Shown piece after piece: positions 1 to 8,847 of a DNA stretch of 22,290 nt; the stretch's first letter is position 1; the number at the start of each line of letters is the position of its first letter. The notes under the pieces were generated by a model that saw nothing but the letters and a program-made list of their open reading frames with translations, made no database searches and was not told where the DNA came from. The translations under genes and the position numbers were made by a program. This DNA is from a virus. The stretch lies in IMG/VR virus record IMGVR_UViG_3300030117_001800, positions 1 through 22,290 of that record. The stretch is one strand, 5' to 3'.

Positions 1-3000
1 TCCTCTTAATGCAACTTGTATTAATTGATCACGTAAATGTTGTATACCAGCTTTTCTTAAATCTTTACCAACTCTACCAAAAGCTTTTTGAGATAGTACG
101 TCGTATAAGCTTTTATTACTAGTACCTACTACTTGGTAATCTTTTAACATTTCAAAATCAAGTGACATTCTAGCCATACCAGCTGGATTAGTTGTTTTAC
201 CTATTAAATCTATTATATCAAAGTTAGATTTAGGCCCAATTATTCCTTTAAAATTTTCTGTTAATTTTTTACCTTCAGCACTAACAACTGTTTCTCCTTT
301 AGCATTTACTTCACTAAACTTACCATTTATAACTAATAAAGCAGCTTCAACTGACTGTTGAACCATGGGCTTAGCATGCTCTAATTTGGTAATACCAACA
401 ATATTAGTACCTCTATAAACAGCTACAACTTCAGCTAATTGTCTTTCACCAGATTCTATATTAGTGTTGTTTCTAGCCATTAACAATATATGTTTAGCTC
501 TTTCTAACCATTGTTTTTTACTAGTAGAAGATTCTAACCACGCTTGTTTAGATTTTTGCCAAGCATTATATATTTCTCTTCTAGCATCATTGTCAATAAC
601 TGTAAAGGCTTTATCTATAGTTTCATTTGCTTTTTCTATTTTACCTTCATCTACAAGCCTGTTTGCTTTTTCATAAGCATTTTTTAAAGAAGATATTTGT
701 TTAAAAGTCGTTTCAGATATATCTTTAAAAAATTTACCTTTATCTTTTTGCTTTGATTTATCATATGATTTAGTAAAATTAGGAGCTTTTTCAAAATTAC
801 TAATACTTCCGTCAGCATATTCTCCAAATAATTCTTTTGCTTTAGCATCACTAATGTTATCCATATTTGATCTTCTGTGATAACCTAATAAAGCTCTTGA
901 AAAACTTTCACCAAAATTGCTTGACAAATATTCCATTAATTCAGCACCATTTTTACTATATGTTTTAGCGTCTTCAACATTAATTATACCGTAGTCTTTA
1001 CCTTTATATTTTTTTTGTAAATTGTCAACTTCTCCAACAACTGCTTGAAACTCTTCGTTTGTTATTTTTAATTCTTTTGCTTTATCACTATTCAGTTCAA
1101 ATTCTTTTACAGCTTTAACAAAATCAATAGTATTTTCAACGCCTTTTATAGCAAGACCTGTATTTTTTCCTAAATTATTTATTATTTTATATTCTTTAGG
1201 ATATTTAGATTTAAATTGTAATGGATTATTTCTAAATTCTTCTACAGCCAGTATACTAGATATTATGCTTGTTCCAAAAGGTGATCTAATCTTAACAAGT
1301 TCATCTTTTAATTTAGCAGCCATATATTCATTTTTACCATCAACAAGTTGCTGTATAATTTTTTCATTAGTTTCTGATTGTCTTATACCTCTGTTGTTTA
1401 TAACTTTAGCAGCTTGTTTATAAAAACTATTTAAAAGTGTTCCTTGATTTCTATAAGCAGCGTCAGTAGATTTTAAATCTGCTATTTTTAAATCAGACCA
1501 AGACATATTTTCCCATACAGTTTTTGCTTCTGACCAAGGCATCCTATCTCTTATTTCCAACCCTGATTTTGTACCAGCTTTACCTGTTTCTATTTCTGTT
1601 GCTTTTACAGCTCTTTCACCACTAGGCACATAAAACATAGGAAAAGCTTTAGAAATCATTGTAGAGCTTTTTCCAGGCTCTACTACACCAGCACCATACA
1701 TGGCTGACTCTGGAAAATAAGCATTATAATAAAGCTCACCATTATCGATCATGTTTTGTATTTGATCTTTTCTATTTTTACCAAATAAAGGTTTTACTAA
1801 ATTTACTAATTCTTTACTTGGCTCTAAATTAGCTATGTTTTTATTGCTTAAATCAGCGGGTTTATCAGCCTCTATTTGATTATTAATTTTTTCATTAGTA
1901 GTTTTATTTTCACTAATAACTTCTAATGGCTCTATAAGACCTTTTTCAGTTTGAACTAATCCAGTTTCTTTTTTAGATTTATCAATATTTTTCTTATTTT
2001 CACCAAAAACATAAGTGTCTTCAAATGTTTTTATACCAATATCTTCTCCACCTCTTTCACGAATACTGCCAAGCTCACCAGCTTCAACATCTCTACTTTT
2101 TTCAAATGGAGATTTTTTAAAATCTTTTAACACATCTCCTTTAGCCCATATTATTCTATTAGCAAGATAACCAGATAAACTATTATTTTTTTCAGGATTA
2201 AAATTTAATATGTCATTAGCTAATTCAGAAGTAACTCTTTCTACAAAAGCGTCTTTGCTTTTTCCAAAAACATTATCGCCTTCTATACCTTTTAATATTA
2301 TTCCTCTAAATATATTAGATTCTTTTGGCGCATAAAGAGCTTCAAAAGCTTTAGCGCTACCAGGTCTTATTGGATTGTCCCACTCTGCTTTAGTAACAGT
2401 ATATTTATCATTAACTTTTTCACCAACTAAAGCGTCTACTTCTTTTTCTTTACTACGAAAAGCTTCATTAGTTTCTTGAACTTCTTTTAGCTTAACATCG
2501 TTAAATTGTGTATCTTTATCTAGCCAATCAAACTCTTTACTTGCAAATTTACCTTTTCTATTAGCTAAATTTTCAAAAAACCTCATAGACTCAGCAGTAA
2601 TATTTCCTTTTTTAAGTTCTTGTACTGTTCTAGCAAAGGCCATTATTATAGATTTTTTATCAGCAAATAGTTCGGGTGATGCACCAGTTAATGTACTGTA
2701 TTTATCTTTTAATATAGACCAAGTTGTTAAACTGCCATTATTGTTTTGTCTAAGAACATTTCTATAATAAATAGGATCAGCCATAAACTCTATGGCATTT
2801 GTTAAAAATTCTATATCAGTTAGTTTTTTAGTAGGAGCTTTACCGTCTTCAGTATATAAATCTTTTATATACTCTCTAAAAGAAGTATATTTCTTGTCAC
2901 CTTCTGTAAATATTTTACCTTTAAAAGCATCTTCAATACCATTGACTAGTCTACCAACTAATCTAGGATCATTTTTAAGTTTTCTTTTTAACAGCTCATG

Positions 3001-6000
3001 ACCTATCTCATGTTCTATCATACCTCTTTTAGCTATTAAAGTGTTTACACCGATTACAACACTACCATCTTTTCTAAATACTATACCTGCTGGATCAAGA
3101 GGATTTAAACCTTTTTCTGCAAAACCACTATTACCTTGTTGAATTACTAACTCTACATTTTTATACTCTTTACTTAAACTTTCAAAATAACTTTTATAAG
3201 TTTTTGTTATGTGCTTTGCTATTTTATCAGGATCTTGAGTATCATATACATCGCCTTCGCTTAATATTTTTTGTTGCATGGCATCATTTATAAGCTCTGT
3301 GGTTCTTTGATGTTCTAACTCTAATTCTTTTTTACGATCTTTAAACGCTATGTTTTCAGGTAATAATGTTTCAAGATCTCTGTAATCGTTTTCTATTCTA
3401 CGTAAAGACGCGTGTCCGTTGTGTATTATATTATCAAGTTGAGCGGTTGAAGTTAAAGAGTTTGCATAAGGATTTTTAATTACTTCACCAGTTATGCTTT
3501 TTATTCTAAGCATACTACCAAAAATCATATTACCTATAAACTCTCTATCACCTTGATAACTAGGAAAAGCGTTTTCTAATTGTTTAACAAATGTTTCTCC
3601 ACCGTTAAGAGTTTTCCATCCGCCTTCTAAATAACCTGCTCCCACAGTAGAAGTAGCAAAAGCTAAACCAGAATATGGAACACCTATAACTGTGTTTAAC
3701 CTTCTTGATCCAGTTCCTAATCCTTTAGTTAAACCTGTTCCAAATCTACCAAAAGCACCTCCAAAGGCATAAAAAGCAGTACCACCACCAACTTTATAAT
3801 CTTCTTCAAAAACAGTTTTCATTTTAAATTCTTCACCAATAATACCAAAACCGTACTTATATAGATTAGCGTATTTGTTTAATTCAACTGTATAACCTGC
3901 TTTATTAGCTGCTTTTAAAGCTAATGGTCCAGATAAACTTGTTAAATTATTTGTTTCTTTAAATTTTTTAATTTCAGCAGCTGAAACTCTAACTTTATTA
4001 TTAGGACCTGTTCCTCTTACAGTTTTAAATAAAGTATAATTTTTACCACCTATATTAAACGCTCTTTGAACACTACCAACACCTTTACCAACTAGAGCAA
4101 ATTTAGCAAGGTCTTCTGTAAACTCAAGAGGCATTTGATAACCGTATTCATAAAGCATACTTTTTTGTAAAGTACCTATTGCATTTTTGTTTATAATACC
4201 TTCATTACCTTTAACCCAGTCATATGTATCAAATTGAAGCTGTAGTTTGTTATTAAAATCTGATTTAAGATTCATACCGGCTTTTTCAGCAGCTTCTACG
4301 CTCCAAGTATTAGCAATGTAATTACCACCAGCTTTTATAGCGTCTATTGTTTCTGATCCAAATTTTTTATTATAACTTCTAGGATCTAATTGTAAGTCTG
4401 TTAAAGCCATTAATACTTTAAAATCAGACATGTTTTGTTTTCTAAAATTAGCATACTGACTAACATAAGTATAAAGCTGAGCTTCAGACATATCATCAGT
4501 GCTTAACACTTCATCTTCTTTACCGTAAGCAGCTGGATTTAAAAATGAAAGATAATATTTAGCATCTTCTATTATGTTTCTTTCTGAAGGATTAAATATA
4601 GTGTTTCTATGTTTTGCTAAATCAGATAATCTAACTTTTAATGTAACAATGCTAGTTTCTGTAGGATCTTCAGGTTTATATTCTTCTTTAAAATCTGTAT
4701 ATTCTAAATCTTCTATTATTTTTTTATAGCCTCTACTATCAGATCTAAGTCCTTTTAATGTTATAAAATCATCACCTATTTTATTAGAAGCAGCTATATT
4801 AAATGCTATCTCATCAGTTTTGTCAGTTAAATAATCTTTTATTGATGATTTATCTTTTAATTCATCAGGAACTAAGCTGCTAAATTTATTAGCGCTTGTC
4901 ATTAAATCATCATTATTAATAGTATCTTCGTCTTCATCTACAGCAAGACCGTCTACAAAATCACCATCTAAAGTAAACGCAGGTTTTAAAGCGTTTTCTT
5001 TATTAAAATTTAAACCTGTTAAAAAAGAACCGTGCCAACCTTTAGAATTACCTATTACATTTAATAAATTATTTCTTTGTTGTTGCAGCTTTTCTATTTG
5101 ACTAGATTTATCATCATCAATTATAGTGCCTGTTCTTAAACCATAAGAAGGTTGAGACATTTCATTTTTTAAAGAATCTATTTGTTTATTTATTTCTGAT
5201 AACTTTATTTCATTATCAGTATAATTAATTTTTCTATAATCATTTTTAATATTTATAGCATCATCTTCTTCTCTAACTGATTCTCTTTTTATTCTTTGTT
5301 TTCTATTAAAATCTTCTAAATAATTATCATGGTATCTTTTACCTATTTTCTCAAACTCATCATCAAAATAATATTCTAAATTAGTACCGTCTACGTTTAA
5401 TTCTTTTTTTAATCTTTTTAACTGATCATCATAATTAAAATCACCAACAGATCTATCTTTTTGATCTTTTTTTGTACCTGAACCACCTTTATAATCTGGT
5501 AAAAAATTAGCATAAGTTTGAACTTGGCCGTCTTTAAATCTTATATCATTTTTAAAAAAATCTTCTATAGAGTTATCAATTGATTTTTTTCTTTCACTAT
5601 ATATTTTTCTTTCATCAGAATCAAAAGTTTTATCTGACATCCAGTCATTCATTGCATTAATTCCTTCTTCATTTTTTTGAAATTTACCAACAAATCCTTT
5701 AGGAGATCTAACAGTAATTGCATCAATCATGTTAGGTTCTGGATTATATTCAAAAACAAAACCGTCTTCGTTATATTTTTTGCTTAAATTATTTACAATA
5801 ACATTAAAAGACTCATCTACTTGATCAGTTACACCAAACCTACCAAGAAAACTATCTTTTTTTACAATTTTACTAGGTAATGAAACTATAGAATCTATTT
5901 GAGTTTTATTTAAAGGTTCAAATATATATTCTGGCTCTTCTTTTTTTGGCGCTAATATAAACTGATCTTTTTCTGGAGCCTGTTCAGGTCCGAAAACTTC

Positions 6001-6030
6001 TTGTTCTTCTTGTATTCCAGGAATCACCAT
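1..6030 (-). CDS. Giant virion cargo-type protein with a zincin (HEIGH) metallopeptidase motif, 3' end beyond the window
   Basis: One frame stays open from the ATG at 6028-6030 to base 1: 2010 codons without a stop, so the C-terminus is missing. The start lies 9 bases after the stop of the preceding 614-residue gene. The protein begins MVIPGIQEEQEVFGPEQ and its first ~700 residues are charged and largely helical-looking. Residues ~746-805 are Gly-rich and hydrophobic. At residues 1007-1011 (bases 2998-3012) it reads HEIGH, inside the context MIEHEIGHELLKRK. Acidic residues E1074 and E1081, in IEFLTNAIEFMAD, are candidates for the third zinc ligand and supporting residue of a gluzincin-like site. 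Giant multidomain proteins after the tail genes are known in crAss-like phages, where some are packaged and ejected and one carries the phage RNA polymerase; no DxDxD polymerase motif was noticed here. Protease activity is inferred from the motif alone. The role as cargo is inferred from size and position. Confidence 0.85.
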   Translation of the reverse strand, partial: MVIPGIQEEQEVFGPEQAPEKDQFILAPKKEEPEYIFEPLNKTQIDSIVSLPSKIVKKDSFLGRFGVTDQVDESFNVIVNNLSKKYNEDGFVFEYNPEPNMIDAITVRSPKGFVGKFQKNEEGINAMNDWMSDKTFDSDERKIYSERKKSIDNSIEDFFKNDIRFKDGQVQTYANFLPDYKGGSGTKKDQKDRSVGDFNYDDQLKRLKKELNVDGTNLEYYFDDEFEKIGKRYHDNYLEDFNRKQRIKRESVREEDDAINIKNDYRKINYTDNEIKLSEINKQIDSLKNEMSQPSYGLRTGTIIDDDKSSQIEKLQQQRNNLLNVIGNSKGWHGSFLTGLNFNKENALKPAFTLDGDFVDGLAVDEDEDTINNDDLMTSANKFSSLVPDELKDKSSIKDYLTDKTDEIAFNIAASNKIGDDFITLKGLRSDSRGYKKIIEDLEYTDFKEEYKPEDPTETSIVTLKVRLSDLAKHRNTIFNPSERNIIEDAKYYLSFLNPAAYGKEDEVLSTDDMSEAQLYTYVSQYANFRKQNMSDFKVLMALTDLQLDPRSYNKKFGSETIDAIKAGGNYIANTWSVEAAEKAGMNLKSDFNNKLQLQFDTYDWVKGNEGIINKNAIGTLQKSMLYEYGYQMPLEFTEDLAKFALVGKGVGSVQRAFNIGGKNYTLFKTVRGTGPNNKVRVSAAEIKKFKETNNLTSLSGPLALKAANKAGYTVELNKYANLYKYGFGIIGEEFKMKTVFEEDYKVGGGTAFYAFGGAFGRFGTGLTKGLGTGSRRLNTVIGVPYSGLAFATSTVGAGYLEGGWKTLNGGETFVKQLENAFPSYQGDREFIGNMIFGSMLRIKSITGEVIKNPYANSLTSTAQLDNIIHNGHASLRRIENDYRDLETLLPENIAFKDRKKELELEHQRTTELINDAMQQKILSEGDVYDTQDPDKIAKHITKTYKSYFESLSKEYKNVELVIQQGNSGFAEKGLNPLDPAGIVFRKDGSVVIGVNTLIAKRGMIEHEIGHELLKRKLKNDPRLVGRLVNGIEDAFKGKIFTEGDKKYTSFREYIKDLYTEDGKAPTKKLTDIEFLTNAIEFMADPIYYRNVLRQNNNGSLTTWSILKDKYSTLTGASPELFADKKSIIMAFARTVQELKKGNITAESMRFFENLANRKGKFASKEFDWLDKDTQFNDVKLKEVQETNEAFRSKEKEVDALVGEKVNDKYTVTKAEWDNPIRPGSAKAFEALYAPKESNIFRGIILKGIEGDNVFGKSKDAFVERVTSELANDILNFNPEKNNSLSGYLANRIIWAKGDVLKDFKKSPFEKSRDVEAGELGSIRERGGEDIGIKTFEDTYVFGENKKNIDKSKKETGLVQTEKGLIEPLEVISENKTTNEKINNQIEADKPADLSNKNIANLEPSKELVNLVKPLFGKNRKDQIQNMIDNGELYYNAYFPESAMYGAGVVEPGKSSTMISKAFPMFYVPSGERAVKATEIETGKAGTKSGLEIRDRMPWSEAKTVWENMSWSDLKIADLKSTDAAYRNQGTLLNSFYKQAAKVINNRGIRQSETNEKIIQQLVDGKNEYMAAKLKDELVKIRSPFGTSIISSILAVEEFRNNPLQFKSKYPKEYKIINNLGKNTGLAIKGVENTIDFVKAVKEFELNSDKAKELKITNEEFQAVVGEVDNLQKKYKGKDYGIINVEDAKTYSKNGAELMEYLSSNFGESFSRALLGYHRRSNMDNISDAKAKELFGEYADGSISNFEKAPNFTKSYDKSKQKDKGKFFKDISETTFKQISSLKNAYEKANRLVDEGKIEKANETIDKAFTVIDNDARREIYNAWQKSKQAWLESSTSKKQWLERAKHILLMARNNTNIESGERQLAEVVAVYRGTNIVGITKLEHAKPMVQQSVEAALLVINGKFSEVNAKGETVVSAEGKKLTENFKGIIGPKSNFDIIDLIGKTTNPAGMARMSLDFEMLKDYQVVGTSNKSLYDVLSQKAFGRVGKDLRKAGIQHLRDQLIQVALRG

Positions 6031-6039
6031 ATTATTTAA

Positions 6040-7884
6040 TTATTTCTTAAACTGTTTTATAAAATTAACTTGTTTAATCTCATCTTCTGATAAACCTTCT
6101 GTGTTGCCTGTTGCAACAGCGCTTCTAATTCTTTGGTCTTGTTTTTGTAATTCACTACCTGCCCAACCCAAATTTAAACTATCTCTTTTGTCTTTAGTAG
6201 TAGCAAATTGATATAAAAAGTTATATATATCTTCGTTGTAATAAGCACCTGTTTTAAGCTGTGTATCTGGTGAAACTTTACCATCTTTATATATAAATAA
6301 TTCAGTTTGTGGGTATTGACTTAAATCACTTTTAACATTTTGCTTAATTTGTTTTTCAAATGCAATTCGTTCTGAATCTCTTAAATCTTCATAATCTCTA
6401 CCAGCGTATTTGCCTCCTTCAGCAAATGCAGCTTGTCTATACATATTTTCTAATGTATCTCTTTTTCCTATATATGTTCCAGGTTGTAATTTAGTTACTT
6501 GTTTTTGTAATACATCTATATTGTCTTTATCTATAAGATCAACTAAATTACCTTTAAATTCATAATCTTTAGTTCCTTCACCAATAGCTCTCTTGAAATC
6601 AGATTTTAAACCTTCCATAGGTGATTGAGCGCTAAAGAAGCTGCCAAATGCAATTCCACCTGTTTCTTCATCAATTGGTGTTTTAGTTTCTGATTGTTTA
6701 ATTAAATACTTATCGTCTAGTCTTTCTGCTCTACCATTATCACCTCTTCTATAACCGTTAGAAGCGTTAGCTATCAACCACTCTTGCTCAGCTTCATCTT
6801 GAAGCATTTCTAATTTAATATCGTTAGGTATTTGTGACATTTGAGTTCTAAAAGATTTTAAGTCTTTACTTTTAGATATTACATCTTCTAAAGCAGACAT
6901 ATATTTACTGTCAGTATTAAAGCCATTATATATTTTAGCTGTTAATTTATGAAAAGCAGAGTTGACATTTGGAGAAGATATTGTTTTATATAAATTTGAT
7001 GAAAAAACTTTTGATTTATCTTCTGCTTTATTAAAATAACCAAGACCTTCAACTATTTTTTTGTAATCCGTAAAATCAGTAACACTTTGTAATCCTTTTT
7101 CTGTTGTTATTTTTGAAGTTTCATTCATGTAAGTTGGCTCGTCTTTCCAGTCAGATGTAAAACCACCTGAAGCCATTGCTGATTGAACGTCTAATCCTAT
7201 ATTAGATCTAATATCAAAACTATTATTTAAATAATTTTCTGTTAAATCTGTTAAATTAACATTATATGTTTGACCGTCTAATTTTACTTGGTAAACAGCC
7301 TTATTATTAACAAGAGCGTATTTTATATCTTGTGGTCTTTCATTGTTGACTTTAGTTATATCAGCTAATGAAAGAAAACTACCATCTGGTTTTTTAATAT
7401 TTTTTCTATTAACATCTATCATGTATTGACCTCTACTAGTTTCGTTATCATAAACCTCGTCGTCAATATACTTGCTTAAATAATTTCTCCATTTTGCAGC
7501 ACCATCTTGTATTATATTTAAAGATCCTTCTATTCTTCTTAAACATTGTTGATCGTTTGCTTTTTGACATTTTTCATATTGAGCTTGAAAAGGTATTAAA
7601 TCATTATAAAGTTGATTTACTGTTGACTGATTTTCATTCCAAGCAGCATCTCCTAACATAGAATCTTTTAAACTACCTATGTAGTCAATAGTTGGTAGCT
7701 CTAATTCTTTAATTTCTTGTTCTTTTGGTAATCTAAATGTAGATGCCACTCCTCTACCAAAAGCGCTGTAATCTTGTATACCTAATCTAGGGTTTTCATA
7801 TGATCCACCTACTGTTGTTCTAGCACCGCTACCTAAGTTAGCACTTGTAAAAGGATTTGATTGTGTTCTTCTTCTTGTTGCCAT
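6040..7884 (-). CDS. Unrecognised 614-residue protein, probable virion/cargo protein
   Basis: I do not recognise a known domain. The ATG sits one base after the stop of the preceding gene (TAA, T, ATG), so translation is probably coupled. The N-terminus is basic and low in complexity (MATRRRTQSNPFTSANLGSG), followed by mixed, charged, mostly soluble sequence rich in Asp, Lys, Asn and Tyr. There is no signal peptide or clear membrane segment. Two cysteines occur close together in KCQKANDQQCLRR (about residues 105-117). The protein lies between the Ala/Gln-rich gene and the giant zincin-bearing gene. In crAss-like phages this stretch after the muzzle protein encodes proteins stored inside the virion, which is the basis for the suggestion. 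An internal or tail accessory protein is an equally possible reading. Confidence 0.85.
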   Translation of the reverse strand: MATRRRTQSNPFTSANLGSGARTTVGGSYENPRLGIQDYSAFGRGVASTFRLPKEQEIKELELPTIDYIGSLKDSMLGDAAWNENQSTVNQLYNDLIPFQAQYEKCQKANDQQCLRRIEGSLNIIQDGAAKWRNYLSKYIDDEVYDNETSRGQYMIDVNRKNIKKPDGSFLSLADITKVNNERPQDIKYALVNNKAVYQVKLDGQTYNVNLTDLTENYLNNSFDIRSNIGLDVQSAMASGGFTSDWKDEPTYMNETSKITTEKGLQSVTDFTDYKKIVEGLGYFNKAEDKSKVFSSNLYKTISSPNVNSAFHKLTAKIYNGFNTDSKYMSALEDVISKSKDLKSFRTQMSQIPNDIKLEMLQDEAEQEWLIANASNGYRRGDNGRAERLDDKYLIKQSETKTPIDEETGGIAFGSFFSAQSPMEGLKSDFKRAIGEGTKDYEFKGNLVDLIDKDNIDVLQKQVTKLQPGTYIGKRDTLENMYRQAAFAEGGKYAGRDYEDLRDSERIAFEKQIKQNVKSDLSQYPQTELFIYKDGKVSPDTQLKTGAYYNEDIYNFLYQFATTKDKRDSLNLGWAGSELQKQDQRIRSAVATGNTEGLSEDEIKQVNFIKQFKK

Positions 7885-7885
7885 A

Positions 7886-8845
7886 TTATCTTATTATTGG
7901 AAAAATATTTGTTGGTGATGCGTAAGGGTTATAGTTCATACCAAGAGATCCTATAAAATCTGAACCCATTTGTTGTTGTTGCATTCTTGCTTGAGCAGCT
8001 GGATCAAATCTTAAATTTAAACTAGCAAATGGATTTTGCGTAGAAGGATCAAACCCAGGAGGAGGTGTATAAGGTGTTCCAGGTATAATTCCTGAAAGCG
8101 TGCTTTCTAATTGTTTAACACCTTGTGTTCCAAGAGTTTCTAATGCTTTATTTTCAACTACAGGTGTTGTTTGACTACCAAAACCACCAAATGCAGCAAA
8201 AGTGCCTAAAGCACCTACAGCTTGACCAATCATCTGCGAGCTTTGTGCGCCATACGCAGCAGCTTGTTGACTAGCAGAGCTTTCTAAACTAGCAGCTCTG
8301 TTTAAAGCTTGATTTTCTCTAGCAAGAGTTGCTTGATAAGTTCTTACCTGAGCATCTTGTCTTATTTTAGCAGCTTGTAATTCACCTTGTGCTCTTAGTT
8401 GAGCGTTTCTAGCTTCTTGTTGTTGTATGCTAGCAGAAACATTTCTTTTACTTTGCGCGGCGGCTCTAGCTAAAGCAGTTGCACCACCAGCACTAGCACC
8501 TGTTGCTCTTAATGTATCTAGCGTGCTAGCTAGTGATATATCAGCTTGTTCTGCTTGCATTTCAGCTGCTCTAGTAGCAACTTGTAAATTAGCAGCTGGA
8601 TTTTCAAATCTAGCACCAAAATCAGGTACATCTGCTCTGTTAGCTTCTAAAATTGCACGATTTGCAGCGGCTGCAGCTTCTCTTTTTTGAGCTTGTCTTC
8701 TAGCTCTACCAGCACTAACACCACCAAATATACTAGATAAAGCACTAACACTAGCACTAATAAGCATTGCTGTTGCCCCGGCGTCTGCAAAAGCTGGTAT
8801 TGTTACAAAGAACAAACCTAAAAATAAATATAATCTTTCTTTCAT
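7886..8845 (-). CDS. Ala/Gln-rich internal virion-type protein with signal-peptide-like N-terminus
   Basis: The 319-residue product begins with a basic-hydrophobic-polar run, MKERLYLFLGLFFVTIPAFA followed by DA, which looks like a Sec signal peptide with an AFA cleavage site after residue 20. A second hydrophobic, small-residue segment spans about 26-46 and ends in GRARR. Residues ~48-190 are Ala/Gln/Arg/Glu-rich and likely helical or coiled coil. Residues ~205-223 are Gly/Ala-rich and the last 70 residues are rich in Pro, Asn, Phe and Gln. The overall design resembles small internal or ejected proteins of podoviruses (T7 gp14-like in style only). The ATG lies 2 bases after the muzzle gene stop, which supports this start; a shorter start at M27 (base 8767) would remove the signal-like segment. 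The function is inferred from composition and position. Confidence 0.85.
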   Translation of the reverse strand: MKERLYLFLGLFFVTIPAFADAGATAMLISASVSALSSIFGGVSAGRARRQAQKREAAAAANRAILEANRADVPDFGARFENPAANLQVATRAAEMQAEQADISLASTLDTLRATGASAGGATALARAAAQSKRNVSASIQQQEARNAQLRAQGELQAAKIRQDAQVRTYQATLARENQALNRAASLESSASQQAAAYGAQSSQMIGQAVGALGTFAAFGGFGSQTTPVVENKALETLGTQGVKQLESTLSGIIPGTPYTPPPGFDPSTQNPFASLNLRFDPAAQARMQQQQMGSDFIGSLGMNYNPYASPTNIFPIIR

Positions 8846-8847
8846 AA

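Noticed and set aside
8427-8690. Plus-strand open frame opposite the Ala-rich protein
   Set aside because: It is the antisense of an Ala/Gln-rich coding stretch, whose biased codons keep the reverse frame open. The same explanation covers the other plus-strand frames in the window.
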